A stretch of DNA of 64,000 nucleotides from Sphingomonas sp. BK235 (lineage in GTDB: Bacteria > Pseudomonadota > Alphaproteobacteria > Sphingomonadales > Sphingomonadaceae). A model generated the notes under the pieces. It was not told the origin of the DNA and did not search any database. It saw only the letters and a program-made list of their open reading frames with translations. Position numbers and translations under genes: made by a program. The stretch spans positions 62,001 to 126,000 of the forward strand of contig NZ_SLXN01000004.1 of NCBI RefSeq assembly GCF_004345855.1, written 5' to 3'. This document shows, one piece after another, positions 15,258 to 24,125 of the stretch (position 1 is the first letter of the stretch; each line of letters starts with the position of its first letter).

Positions 15258-16619
15258 TCATCGCGGCTCGGCCATGGCGCTTGCCTCGCCGCGCGACCGC
15301 CGCGAGCGCTGCCGCGCCGGCGCGCTGCGTCGCGTCGGTCGGAGCAGCAGGCCGAACGACATGCCGAGGAACATGCTGCCGACGCCACCCGAGGCGATGA
15401 TGTTGGCGGTGATGCCGTTGAGCACCAGCAGCGTCGCCAGCGCCAGCGCGGTGTAATCCACCGCGTCGCGGATCGCGGCCGTCCAGAAGGCGTACAGCGT
15501 GAAGCCGAACAGCAGCAGCGCGAGCGGGATGCCGACCAGCAGCGCGGTGAACAGGAACATGTTGTCGATCATGACGAGATCGTCGACGCGCGCGACCTCG
15601 CCGATCGCCCCCAGTCCGTATCCCAGCAGCGCCTGCGGGAAGCGCAACAGGTACGACATCGCCACCGGCCAGACGTCGTTCATGCGCTGATCCAGCGTCG
15701 GCGCCTGCACCGACAGCAACTCGCTGAAGCGCACGCCCGAGAACAGGATCGGCACCAGGATGCAGCCGATCAAGCCGGACATGCCCAGCACGCGCAGGAA
15801 CTTCGCCGAGGCGAACCCCTCGCGTTTGAAGTTGATGAGCGGGGTGACGAAGGCCGCGAACAGCGTGATCATCAGCCAGCCCGCGGTCGCCTTCTGCGTC
15901 GTCAGCAGCACGGTATGGACCGCCAGCGCGGCGAAGATCGCGCTGACGATCGTGAGCCGGTTGCGCGTGAGGCCACACATCGCGATCGCGCCCGCGCTGA
16001 TCAGGATCGAGGTGTCGCCCGAGGCCAGCCCGAAGCCGGACAGCCGCCGGACGCCGTTCGCCGACCAGTCGCGCGCCACGCCCGCGGTGCGCAGCGCGCC
16101 CTCGAAAGCGGCACCCGACCACGGCACCTTGAAGAAATTGTCCCAGTAGATGCCGATGATCGCTACCGCCGCGGCCACGACGATCGCTCGCGCCAGCAGC
16201 TGATTGCCGTGGCGCACCCCGATCCCCGCGAAGGCCGCGAGCACGACATAAGCGACCTGCCGTCCCTGCATCAGCACGTCGAGCGGCGGGTTGTTCACGA
16301 CGCCATAGACGATCAGCAGGACGAACAGCCCGGTGAAGACCAGCCAGGGGATCACCCGTTCGCGCGCACCGACATAGGTCAGCGCGCCGAAGCCGATCAG
16401 CACGAACAGATCGGGCACGTACCACAAGGGCGCGGCATAGGCGCGGATCGGCGCGGCCATGGTGTTGCGGAAGACGAGCGACAGGAAGATCGCGACGACG
16501 ATGGCGCGCGCACGTTCGTCCCGCGCCACCCCGATCGACCATTGGCGGACGCCGGTTCGGTCATCTGCGCGTCGCGCCGATCTCACCGGAGCGGCCGCGA
16601 CCTGCCTTGCTGTCTGCAT
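15258..16619 (-). CDS. Polymerase-like membrane protein (Wzy candidate)
   Basis: 453 residues from the ATG at 16,619, preceded at 6 bp by GAGGTGG; a GTG 9 bp earlier is an alternative. About eleven hydrophobic segments with a periplasmic loop near residues 315-350 (FSELLSVQAPTLDQRMNDVW, LLGYGLGAIGEVA). Overall layout is that of O-antigen polymerases, and position in a Wzx/pyruvyltransferase/acyltransferase operon supports a Wzy role. Sequence identity of the family is low, so the assignment rests on topology and context. The C-terminus is basic (RPTRRSAPARQRSRRSRG) and probably cytoplasmic. Confidence 0.7.
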   Translation of the reverse strand: MQTARQVAAAPVRSARRADDRTGVRQWSIGVARDERARAIVVAIFLSLVFRNTMAAPIRAYAAPLWYVPDLFVLIGFGALTYVGARERVIPWLVFTGLFVLLIVYGVVNNPPLDVLMQGRQVAYVVLAAFAGIGVRHGNQLLARAIVVAAAVAIIGIYWDNFFKVPWSGAAFEGALRTAGVARDWSANGVRRLSGFGLASGDTSILISAGAIAMCGLTRNRLTIVSAIFAALAVHTVLLTTQKATAGWLMITLFAAFVTPLINFKREGFASAKFLRVLGMSGLIGCILVPILFSGVRFSELLSVQAPTLDQRMNDVWPVAMSYLLRFPQALLGYGLGAIGEVARVDDLVMIDNMFLFTALLVGIPLALLLFGFTLYAFWTAAIRDAVDYTALALATLLVLNGITANIIASGGVGSMFLGMSFGLLLRPTRRSAPARQRSRRSRGEASAMAEPR

Positions 16620-16861
16620 GAACTCCACCTCATCACGCGAGGCCCGCCGCGTTCCCGCTTCGCACGCTCAGCAGCCGGCACACCGCCGCTTTGATCGTTG
16701 ACATTCGTTAGAGCTTCGCCTCCATGGGCGCAAGGTTGTGCAGAGCAACAAAAATGGCGCGCCGACGGGGAGCTACGGGCGCGGGCGTCCCGCGCTGACC
16801 CACCGATTCGGCGTTCCTGCCCGGGGCGCCGACCCGTCACCGCGCGCAATGAGGAACGATC
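16620..16861. promoter_or_regulatory. Divergent intergenic region of the EPS locus
   Basis: 242 bp between the start of the minus-strand operon (16,619) and a plus-strand GT4 gene (16,862), so promoters for both are expected here. A perfect TTGACA occurs on the plus strand at 16,698-16,703, but the hexamer 17 bp downstream is a poor -10. No hairpin or small ORF of note was seen. Confidence 0.35.
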
Positions 16862-18061
16862 ATGCGCGTCTTGCTGGTCTCGAGAAATTATTTCCCCGCG
16901 CACGTCCACGGCGGCGCGCAGGTATCGGTGTCGCAGCTCGCGCAGGGGCTCCAGGCGCGCGGCCATGCGGTGGCGGTGCTCAATGTCGACGATCACGCGC
17001 ACGAGGGCATCCACGAGGCCACCGGCGTGCCCGAATATCGCCTGCCGCTGCGCAACCTCTACCTGCGCGGCGAGCAGTCCGCGCCCAAGCGGATCGGCTG
17101 GCATCTGATCGATCGGCTCGGCGATCGCATGGCCGCGGATTACCGCCGCGTGCTGCGCGACTTCCGCCCCGACATCATCAACACGCACGTGATGGCGGGG
17201 ATCGGCACGACGATCTGGCGCGTCGCCGCCGAGCAGCGCGTGCCGATCGTCCACCGCGTCAGCGACTATTATCTGATGTGTCTCAATTCAGGCCATCGCA
17301 AGGGCGAATCGAACTGCGTCGGCGTGTGCGGCAGCTGCCGCGCGCTCGCGCTCACCCCGGCGCGGCGGCGCACGCCGCTGGTGCAGCACATCATCTACGT
17401 CTCGGAGAAGATCCGCTCGATCTACGACGAGAACGGCGTCTTCCCGCGCGACGTGCCGAGCACGATCCTGACCGGCGCGTACCAGCCCAAGCGTCCGGTG
17501 CCGCCGCGCCCCGATCTGATCGACCCGTCGTGCCTGACGATCGGCTTCTTCGGCCGCCTCTCGCCCGAGAAGGGGCTGGAGGAGCTGCTGCCGATGCTGC
17601 GCACCCTGCCCGCGGGCGGCTGGCGACTGCGCATCGGCGGCGACGGCAAGCCGGACTATGTCAACAAACTCAAGCAGATGGCTGCCGACCTGCCGGTCAC
17701 CTTCCTGGGCGTGCAGAAGCCGGACGATTTCTACGCGGCGATCGACACGCTGGTGGTGTCGTCCTTGTGGGACGAACCCTCGGGACGCGTCGCGTTCGAA
17801 TCGGGGATCCACGGCGTGATCCCGATCGTGGCGTCGCGCGGCGGGCTGCCCGAGATGGTCGCGTTCGGCGAGCGCGGTCTAGTGTTCGATCCGGAGGCGC
17901 CCGCCACCTTGCTCGCCGCGATCGCGCGCGTGCGCGAGGATCGCGCCTTTCGCGACCAGGTACGCGCGCGCTGGCTGGTCGACCGGCGCGATTATGATCC
18001 CGACGTCGTCGCAGAACGGACACTGGCGGTCTACGAACGGCTTGTCGGGGAACGGCTTTGA
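16862..18061 (+). CDS. GT4 glycosyltransferase
   Basis: 399 residues. The N-terminal domain begins MRVLLVSRNYFPAHVHGGAQVSV, a typical GT4 opening with the Gly-rich acceptor loop. The C-terminal domain has TIGFFGRLSPEKGLEELLPML, WRLRIGGDGKPDYV and the EX7E motif in DEPSGRVAFESGIHGVIPIV. Four Cys residues at about 139, 151, 155 and 158 (MCLNSGHRK...CVGVCGSC) form a possible zinc-binding knuckle, which is uncommon in GT4 enzymes though seen in some EPS-locus members. It leads a plus-strand run of three GT4 genes. Confidence 0.9.
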   Translation: MRVLLVSRNYFPAHVHGGAQVSVSQLAQGLQARGHAVAVLNVDDHAHEGIHEATGVPEYRLPLRNLYLRGEQSAPKRIGWHLIDRLGDRMAADYRRVLRDFRPDIINTHVMAGIGTTIWRVAAEQRVPIVHRVSDYYLMCLNSGHRKGESNCVGVCGSCRALALTPARRRTPLVQHIIYVSEKIRSIYDENGVFPRDVPSTILTGAYQPKRPVPPRPDLIDPSCLTIGFFGRLSPEKGLEELLPMLRTLPAGGWRLRIGGDGKPDYVNKLKQMAADLPVTFLGVQKPDDFYAAIDTLVVSSLWDEPSGRVAFESGIHGVIPIVASRGGLPEMVAFGERGLVFDPEAPATLLAAIARVREDRAFRDQVRARWLVDRRDYDPDVVAERTLAVYERLVGERL

Positions 18062-18113
18062 TCGTGCAATCTGATCGCGCACCTGCGATAGCACGCCGCT
18101 TCGGGGGTCTGGC

Positions 18114-19421
18114 ATGAGGCAAGAGCAGGATGCGAGCGCGATGACCGTCGAACGCGAGATCACCGCGGCGCTGCCGCCGCGCGCGGCGCCCGGCGCGGGC
18201 GCCGGCAGCAATGCCGACGCGACCGGCGCGACGCCCGCCTTCCCATCGGGACGCGGCGACGTGACGCTGCGCGACGAGGCGGCGTGGCGCGCGCATTTCG
18301 CGGGGCTGCGCGTCGCGATCGTCCATTACTGGCTGGTCGGGCCGGGCGGCGGCGAGAATGTCGTCAAGACCATGTTGCGGATCTTCCCGCAGGCGCACGT
18401 CCACACGCTGGTGGCCGATCCCGATTACGCGCGCACGATCGTCCCCGACGAGCGGCTCCACACCAGCTTCCTCCAGAAGATCCCGGGCGCGGCGCGCTTC
18501 CACCGCTCGCTGCTGCCGGTGGCGCCGATGGCGCTCGAGAATCTCGACCTCGACGGCTACGACCTCATCATCTCGAGCGAGTCCGGCCCCGCCAAGGGGA
18601 TCATGCCGCCGCTCGACGCGGTGCACGTCTGTTACTGCCACTCGCCGATGCGCTATCTGTGGGACCAATATCACCAGTATCGCCGCGACGCTTCGGCGCT
18701 GAAGCGGCTGGTGCTGTCGGTCACGATCCCGCGGCTGCGGCTGTGGGACGTCGGCAGCGCGCTGCGCGTCGACCGGTTCGTCGCCAACTCGCGCTACATC
18801 GCGGGGCGGATCGCGCGTTACTACCGCCGCCCCGCCGAGGTGATCTATCCGCCGGTCGAGGTGCAGGATTTCGCCCCCTCCGCCGAGGTGGATGATTATT
18901 ACCTCATCACCGGGCGCCACGTGTCGTACAAGCGGATCGACCTCGCGATCGCGGCGTGCAACCGGCTCGGGCGGCGGCTGGTCATCACCGGCAAGGGGCC
19001 GGAGACCGCGGCGCTGCGCAAGCTGGCGGGGCCGACGATCGAGTTCGCGGGCCAATGCTCCTTCGACGAGCTCAAGCGTCATTACGCGCGCGCGCGCGCC
19101 TTCCTGATGCCCGGCGAGGAGGATTTCGGCATCGCACCGGTGGAGGCGATGGCCTCGGGCCGGCCGGTGATCGCTTATGCCTCGGGCGGCGCGACCGAGA
19201 CGGTGGTGCCCGGTCTCTCCGGGCTCCACTTCGCCGAGCAGAGCGTCGACAGCCTGGTCGCCGCGATCGAGGCGTTCGAGGCGCAGGAGGCCGGCTTCGA
19301 CACCGCGGCGATCCGCGCGCACGCGCTGTCGTTCAGCCGCGAGCGCTTCCTCGACTCGTTCGCGCGCTTCGTCGACGCCGCGATGGCGGCGCGCACCACG
19401 CCCGCGGGAACGTTCCGCTGA
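18114..19421 (+). CDS. GT4 glycosyltransferase with N-terminal extension
   Basis: 435 residues. The first ~60 residues are low complexity (Ala/Gly/Pro) and precede a GT4 core that starts at LRVAIVHYWLVGPGGGENVVKTMLRIFP. Family blocks: CYCHSPMRYLWDQYHQYR, FVANSRYIAGRIARYYRRPAEVIYPPV, YYLITGRHVSYKRIDLAI and the EX7E motif in EEDFGIAPVEAMASGRPVIAYASGG. This is the pattern of WbaZ/MtfB-like mannosyl- or rhamnosyltransferases. Another start, such as the ATG at 18,141, is possible because the extension carries no domain. It lies 52 bp after the previous GT4 gene. Confidence 0.88.
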   Translation: MRQEQDASAMTVEREITAALPPRAAPGAGAGSNADATGATPAFPSGRGDVTLRDEAAWRAHFAGLRVAIVHYWLVGPGGGENVVKTMLRIFPQAHVHTLVADPDYARTIVPDERLHTSFLQKIPGAARFHRSLLPVAPMALENLDLDGYDLIISSESGPAKGIMPPLDAVHVCYCHSPMRYLWDQYHQYRRDASALKRLVLSVTIPRLRLWDVGSALRVDRFVANSRYIAGRIARYYRRPAEVIYPPVEVQDFAPSAEVDDYYLITGRHVSYKRIDLAIAACNRLGRRLVITGKGPETAALRKLAGPTIEFAGQCSFDELKRHYARARAFLMPGEEDFGIAPVEAMASGRPVIAYASGGATETVVPGLSGLHFAEQSVDSLVAAIEAFEAQEAGFDTAAIRAHALSFSRERFLDSFARFVDAAMAARTTPAGTFR

Positions 19422-19456
19422 GCCCGGGCGGCGGCGGTCGACGCGACGGTAGCACC

Positions 19457-20527
19457 ATGACCCTCTTCATCAACGGCCGCTTCCGCCAGCAGCCGATGAC
19501 CGGCGTGCAGCGCTATGCGACGCAGATCGTGCTCGCGCTCGACGCGTTGCTGGCGCGCGACGGCGCCGCGGGGCGCGACTGCCGGCTGGTGCTGCCCCCG
19601 GGCGCGCCCGAGCTGCCGCTGCGCGCGATCCGCCAGGTGCATCACGGCCGGCTGCGCGGCCATGCCTGGGAGCAGATCGAGTTCGCCCGGCTCGCGCGCG
19701 ACGGCGTCGCGCTCAGTCTCGCGGCGAGCGGCCCGGTCACGCGGCGGCGCCAGGTGGCGGTGATCCACGACGCCGCCATCTATCGCTTCCCCGAGAATTA
19801 CTCGAAGAGCTACGTGCTGCTCCACCGCGTCGTCGACCGTCTGCTGGCGCGGCGCGCGACGATCGCCACCGTGTCCGATTTCTCGCGCGGCGAGCTGGCG
19901 CACTGGCTCGGGCTGCGCGCGAGCGACATCGTGGTGGCGCCCAACTCGGCCGAGCATCTCGACGCCGCGCCGGACGACGGCGTGTTCCAGCGGCTCGGGC
20001 TCGGCGACGACCAGCCCTATTTCCTCACCATCGGCAGCCTGACGCGCAACAAGAACCTGCGCCTCGCGATCGAGGCGATGCGCCACCAGCCCTCCGCGGC
20101 GCGGCTGGTGATCGTCGGCCAGATCGACGGCGGCGTGTTCGCGGCGCAGATGCCCGACGCGCCCGAGCAGGTGATCCTCGCCGGGCGTCTCTCCGACGGC
20201 GAGGTGACCGCGCTGATGCGGCGCGCGCGCGCGCTCGTCTTCCCCAGCCTGTACGAGGGATTCGGCATCCCGCCGCTGGAGGCGTTCGGCAACGATTGCC
20301 CGGTGCTGGCCAGCGACATCGCGCCGGTGCGCGAGGTGTGCGGCGACGCCGCCGATTATTTCGACCCGCACGACGCCCCCGCGCTCGCCGCGCTGATGCA
20401 CCGCGCGCTCGACGACGATGGCGGGTGGCGCGCCGACCGGCTTGCGCGCGGCCGCGCGCGGCTCGCGCATTTCTCCTGGGAGCGCTCGGCCGCGACGTTG
20501 CTCGCGGCCTGCGACGCGGCGGCGTGA
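19457..20527 (+). CDS. GT4 glycosyltransferase
   Basis: 356 residues from the ATG at 19,457. It opens with TLFINGRFRQQPMTGVQRYATQI, the Gly-Val-Gln-Arg acceptor-site pattern of WbpY/WbdB-like mannosyltransferases. Other features: VAVIHDAAIYRFPENYS, YFLTIGSLTRNKNLRLAIEA and the EX7E motif in YEGFGIPPLEAFGNDCPVLASD. It is the third GT4 gene in a row (35 bp after the previous one) and lies upstream of a glycoside hydrolase, so it is probably part of repeat-unit assembly. Donor and linkage are unknown. Confidence 0.9.
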   Translation: MTLFINGRFRQQPMTGVQRYATQIVLALDALLARDGAAGRDCRLVLPPGAPELPLRAIRQVHHGRLRGHAWEQIEFARLARDGVALSLAASGPVTRRRQVAVIHDAAIYRFPENYSKSYVLLHRVVDRLLARRATIATVSDFSRGELAHWLGLRASDIVVAPNSAEHLDAAPDDGVFQRLGLGDDQPYFLTIGSLTRNKNLRLAIEAMRHQPSAARLVIVGQIDGGVFAAQMPDAPEQVILAGRLSDGEVTALMRRARALVFPSLYEGFGIPPLEAFGNDCPVLASDIAPVREVCGDAADYFDPHDAPALAALMHRALDDDGGWRADRLARGRARLAHFSWERSAATLLAACDAAA

Positions 20528-20597
20528 GCCTGGCGGTGGATCGCCCGCGCGCGCGCCTCGTTCTAGCCGCGCCGGGAAGCACGAGAGGAGACGGGCG

Positions 20598-21968
20598 ATG
20601 AGCCTGGTACGATGGACCCTTGCGGCGACCGGCGCGATCGCGGCGGGCGCTCTGGCAGCGGCGGCGCTATGGTCGCAGGCGCCGACGACGACCCAGGTCA
20701 GTTTCGCGGCGGGGTCGGGCAACGGCGGCTACACCCCCGCGATATTCGGCGTGCAGACGCATTTCGGCATGGTGCGGCTGCTCGGCTATACTTCGCCCGA
20801 CCGCGCCGCGCAGCAGCTCCGCTCGCTCGGCGCGACCTCCTATCGCGACGGCATCGTCTGGGCGCAGTTCCGCTTCCCCCCGAACGGCGCCCCGGTGCTG
20901 GCGCAGCCGCGACGGATCAGCGGCTTCATGCCCGTGGCGGGGGCGCGGCCACTGTTCGGCTTCGGCGGCGCGCCCTTCCCGCTGCCGTCGAGCGGGCCGC
21001 CGCTGACCGACGACCAGATGGCGCAGTTCGCGCGCTACGTCGACACGCTGGTACGGATGACGCAGCGCTACGACCCGATCTTCGAGGTGTGGAACGAGTG
21101 GAACCTGCGCGTCGGCAGCGTCCGCCCCGCGGCGCGGCTGACCGGCGAGGGCGACCCGTCCGACGCGCGCGCCGCGGTCCATTACGCCGCGCTGTCCAAG
21201 GTGGCGGTGCAGGCCGCCAAGCGCGCCAATCCCGACGCCACCGTCGTGGTCGGCTCGGTCGGCATCGACCCCGACTGGCAATGGACCCAGGCGATCGTGC
21301 GCTACGGCGTGCTCAACGGCGCGGACGGGCTGTCGGTCCACGTCTACAACAATTGCGTCCCCACCGCGCAGCGCACCGCCGACGAGATGCTGACGCGTCT
21401 TCAGAAGCTGCAGGCGCTGCTGCGCCAGCAGCGCGGCGGGAAGGTCACGCCGATCTACGTCACCGAGTTCGGCTGGGCGACGATGAACGCCAAATGCGGC
21501 ATCTCGCCGCAGCGCCAGGGGTTCAACTACGCGCATTATATCCTGCAATCCTCGACGTTGCCGTGGCTGCGCGGCTCCTGGGCCTATGAGCTCAAGGACG
21601 AGGGGCAGGATCCGACCGCGATGGAGCAGAATTTCGGCATTTTCGGCAATGACGACCAGCCCAAGCCCGCGGCCTGCTTCATCAAACAGGCGCGCGCCAT
21701 CGTCGCCAACGCGCGCGCGGTGGAGCTGAAGAAGCCGCGCCCCGACGTGTTCGTGCTGCACGCCACCATGCCCGACCGCCAGCTCGCAGTGGTGTGGAGC
21801 AACAGCATGACGCCGAGCACCTATCTGCGCCTCGGCGAGCAGGCGAAGGGCGCGCGGATGATGTGCGGCGACGCGATCGATCCGCGCGGCGACACGCCGA
21901 TCGGCCAGGCGCCGCTGGTGGCGCAATATCCGCTGGGCCAGCCGGTCGCGCTGTCGGTCAGCGGCTGA
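20598..21968 (+). CDS. PslG-like glycoside hydrolase (clan GH-A)
   Basis: 456 residues from the ATG at 20,598, with GAGAGGAG 7 bp upstream. One N-terminal hydrophobic segment (residues 5-25) anchors or exports it. The rest is a TIM-barrel hydrolase: ATSYRDGIVWAQFRFPP, the acid/base glutamate E167 in FEVWNEWN, and the nucleophile E290 in YVTEFGWA, the pair expected in retaining clan GH-A enzymes such as GH39. PslG, encoded in the Pseudomonas psl EPS locus, is the best known example and trims or releases polymer in the periplasm. The C-terminal ~100 residues are probably a beta-sandwich. It is 28 bp upstream of an acetyltransferase gene. Confidence 0.85.
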   Translation: MSLVRWTLAATGAIAAGALAAAALWSQAPTTTQVSFAAGSGNGGYTPAIFGVQTHFGMVRLLGYTSPDRAAQQLRSLGATSYRDGIVWAQFRFPPNGAPVLAQPRRISGFMPVAGARPLFGFGGAPFPLPSSGPPLTDDQMAQFARYVDTLVRMTQRYDPIFEVWNEWNLRVGSVRPAARLTGEGDPSDARAAVHYAALSKVAVQAAKRANPDATVVVGSVGIDPDWQWTQAIVRYGVLNGADGLSVHVYNNCVPTAQRTADEMLTRLQKLQALLRQQRGGKVTPIYVTEFGWATMNAKCGISPQRQGFNYAHYILQSSTLPWLRGSWAYELKDEGQDPTAMEQNFGIFGNDDQPKPAACFIKQARAIVANARAVELKKPRPDVFVLHATMPDRQLAVVWSNSMTPSTYLRLGEQAKGARMMCGDAIDPRGDTPIGQAPLVAQYPLGQPVALSVSG

Positions 21969-21996
21969 CCGACAACACGCGAGGGAGGGAGACGAC

Positions 21997-22518
21997 ATGT
22001 CGTTCTGGGACGTCGTGCGCGCGGACCTGCGCGCCAACACCGGCAAGACGCGGCTGGTGGGCGCGCTCACCGCCTTTCTCTTCCATCCCGGCTTCGCCAC
22101 CGTGTTCCTCCACCGCGTCGCGATGGCGCTGGTCGGTACGCCGGTCGACAAGATCGGCGTGCTGATCTGGGCGTGGAACACGCGGCGCAGCGGCTGTCAC
22201 TTCCACCTCGAGAGCGAGATCGGTCCGGGCCTGTACCTGCCCCACCCGGTCGCGATCGTGATCGGCCAGGGCGTGCGCGTCGGCGCGGGCGCGACCTTTT
22301 ATCAGTCGGTCACGGTCGGGCGGACGCGGCGCGACGATTATCCGGTGATCGGCGACGGCGCGACCTTATACCCCAACGCAGTGGTGTTCGGCTCGATCAC
22401 CGTCGGCGCGGGCGCGCGCGTCGGCGCGGGATCGATCGTGTTCGCGGACGTGCCCGCGGGCGCCACCGCGGTCGGCAATCCCGCCCGGATCGCACGTCAG
22501 GCGCGCGACGCCGCCTGA
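21997..22518 (+). CDS. Serine-acetyltransferase-like hexapeptide acyltransferase
   Basis: 173 residues. An N-terminal helical part (to about 60) is followed by left-handed beta-helix hexapeptide repeats: IGPGLYLPHPVAIVIGQGVRVGAGATFYQSVTVG, then IGDGATLYPNAVVFGSITVGAGARVGAGSIV, with the CysE-type catalytic His in LPHPVAIV. The size is shorter than CysE. In EPS loci such enzymes (for example colanic-acid WcaB type) O-acetylate cytoplasmic sugar intermediates using acetyl-CoA. GAGGGAGGGAG lies just upstream of the ATG. It ends 13 bp from the convergent GT-C gene. Confidence 0.88.
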   Translation: MSFWDVVRADLRANTGKTRLVGALTAFLFHPGFATVFLHRVAMALVGTPVDKIGVLIWAWNTRRSGCHFHLESEIGPGLYLPHPVAIVIGQGVRVGAGATFYQSVTVGRTRRDDYPVIGDGATLYPNAVVFGSITVGAGARVGAGSIVFADVPAGATAVGNPARIARQARDAA

Positions 22519-22531
22519 CGCGTCGGCGCGC

Positions 22532-24094
22532 TCAGCGCGCGACCTGCACCACGCCGTCGACCACGCGCGTCCGCCGCGCCAGCGCGTCGATCAGCGCCGG
22601 CGGGTAAGGGCCCGCCACCACCGGCGCTTCCGGCTCGACCGCGCGCGCGTCGCGCAGCAGCCCGGCGCGCTGGACGTCGCGCAGCACGTCGTGGAACGGC
22701 CGGCGCAACAGATAGGCGCGCGCGTCGGTCGCCAGCGCGAGCCGCTCGCCGCGCGCGCCGACCGACGCGGCGAGCCCGCGCCCCCAGCCGTCGAGCTGCG
22801 GCCCGGGCGCCACCAGCGGCACCACCGCGAAGGGACAGGCGGCGCGCGCGAGCTCGACGCGGCACGCCATCTGCGTCGCGATCGCCATCGCCTCGCCGTC
22901 GACCAGCAGCGCGGCGCGCGGATCGGCGGCGGTGCGCGTCACCACCGCGCGCCAGTCCTCGCGCGCCAGATGCGGCCGTGTCAGCGCGACGCTCACCCCC
23001 AGGGCCAGCGCCAGCGCGATGAGCGCGGCGGCATAGCCGCGACCGCGCAGCCCCCCCACCCCGCTCGCGGCGAGCACCAGCGGGAACAGCGACAGCCACA
23101 GGATGGTGCGGTCGAGGAAGATCGGCTGCTTGAGGTTGAGCAGCAGGAACAGCGCGGTGCCGACCAGCAGGCAGGCGAGCGTCAGCCGCGTGGCGCGGTC
23201 GCCGCGCCCGCGCCACGCGCCCAGCGCGGCGAAGCCCGCGACGAGCAGCGGCGCGGGCAGTTGCAGCAGGCTGACCTGGCGCGACTGGAGCAGCGTGGCG
23301 ACGTAGATCAGGACGCTCTTCGTCAGCCCCAGCCCCTTGATCCAGCCGAGATTGCCGTTGGGATTGGTGAGCTGGAGGAAGGTCATCCACAGCCACCACG
23401 ACGCGGCCAGCGCGATCGCCACCCCGGCGAGCAGCAGCGCGACCCAATGCTCGCCGCGCAGCGGGCGGAAGCGCGGGTCGACCAGCATCAGCGCCAGCGT
23501 CGCGGTGGCGGGCCAGATCACTCCCGTGGTGTGGCAGTAGATGCCGGCCACCGCGCCGGCGACATAGACGGCCCACCCCCAGGCGCGCGCGCGCGGCGCG
23601 GTGGCGCACGCGACCTGGAGCAGCCCCGCGAACGACACGGCGATCGCGAGGTACAGGACGATATAGGCGCGCACCTGGTGCGAGAAATACAGCTGCTGCG
23701 GCGACAGCGCGAGGATCAGCGCCGCGGCGATCGCGGCGCGGCGCCCGAAGCGGCGCGCCACCGCGACATAGATCACCGCCATCGCGGCGAGGCTGGCGAC
23801 GATCCCCGGCACGCGCAGCCCCGCGTCGCTCAGCCCCGCGGCGTCGATCCACCAGCGCAGCAGCGTGTAGAACAGCGGCGGATTGGTCTCGCGCAGCATC
23901 CACGCGCCCCACAGACGGTGGAGCGGCTGCGACGCGAAGAAGACCGAGGCGAGCTCGTCGAACCACAGCGAATAATCGGCGAGCGCGAGCCGGATCGCCG
24001 CCGCCACCAGCACGGCGGCGGCGAGCGCGGCCGCACCGCCGCGCGCGTCGGGCCAGGAAGGCGGGCGAGGCCGTGCCCGATCGATCGGCTCCAT
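22532..24094 (-). CDS. ArnT-like GT-C glycosyltransferase (GT39/GT83 type)
   Basis: 520 residues with about twelve membrane helices. The first periplasmic loop holds the catalytic and lipid-site motifs of the ArnT/PMT group: ADYSLWFDELASVFFAS (Asp-Glu) and RETNPPLFYTLLRWW, followed by SPQQLYFSHQVRAYI. Enzymes of this kind take a sugar from a polyprenyl-phosphate carrier and attach it to a periplasmic acceptor (lipid A, polysaccharide or protein). It is 31 bp downstream of a GT2-GtrA fusion that could make and flip that carrier, so the two form a plausible modification unit. The acceptor is unknown. Confidence 0.88.
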   Translation of the reverse strand: MEPIDRARPRPPSWPDARGGAAALAAAVLVAAAIRLALADYSLWFDELASVFFASQPLHRLWGAWMLRETNPPLFYTLLRWWIDAAGLSDAGLRVPGIVASLAAMAVIYVAVARRFGRRAAIAAALILALSPQQLYFSHQVRAYIVLYLAIAVSFAGLLQVACATAPRARAWGWAVYVAGAVAGIYCHTTGVIWPATATLALMLVDPRFRPLRGEHWVALLLAGVAIALAASWWLWMTFLQLTNPNGNLGWIKGLGLTKSVLIYVATLLQSRQVSLLQLPAPLLVAGFAALGAWRGRGDRATRLTLACLLVGTALFLLLNLKQPIFLDRTILWLSLFPLVLAASGVGGLRGRGYAAALIALALALGVSVALTRPHLAREDWRAVVTRTAADPRAALLVDGEAMAIATQMACRVELARAACPFAVVPLVAPGPQLDGWGRGLAASVGARGERLALATDARAYLLRRPFHDVLRDVQRAGLLRDARAVEPEAPVVAGPYPPALIDALARRTRVVDGVVQVAR

Positions 24095-24125
24095 CTGCCC
24101 CCTCCCGCGCCGCCGCCTGTCGCGC

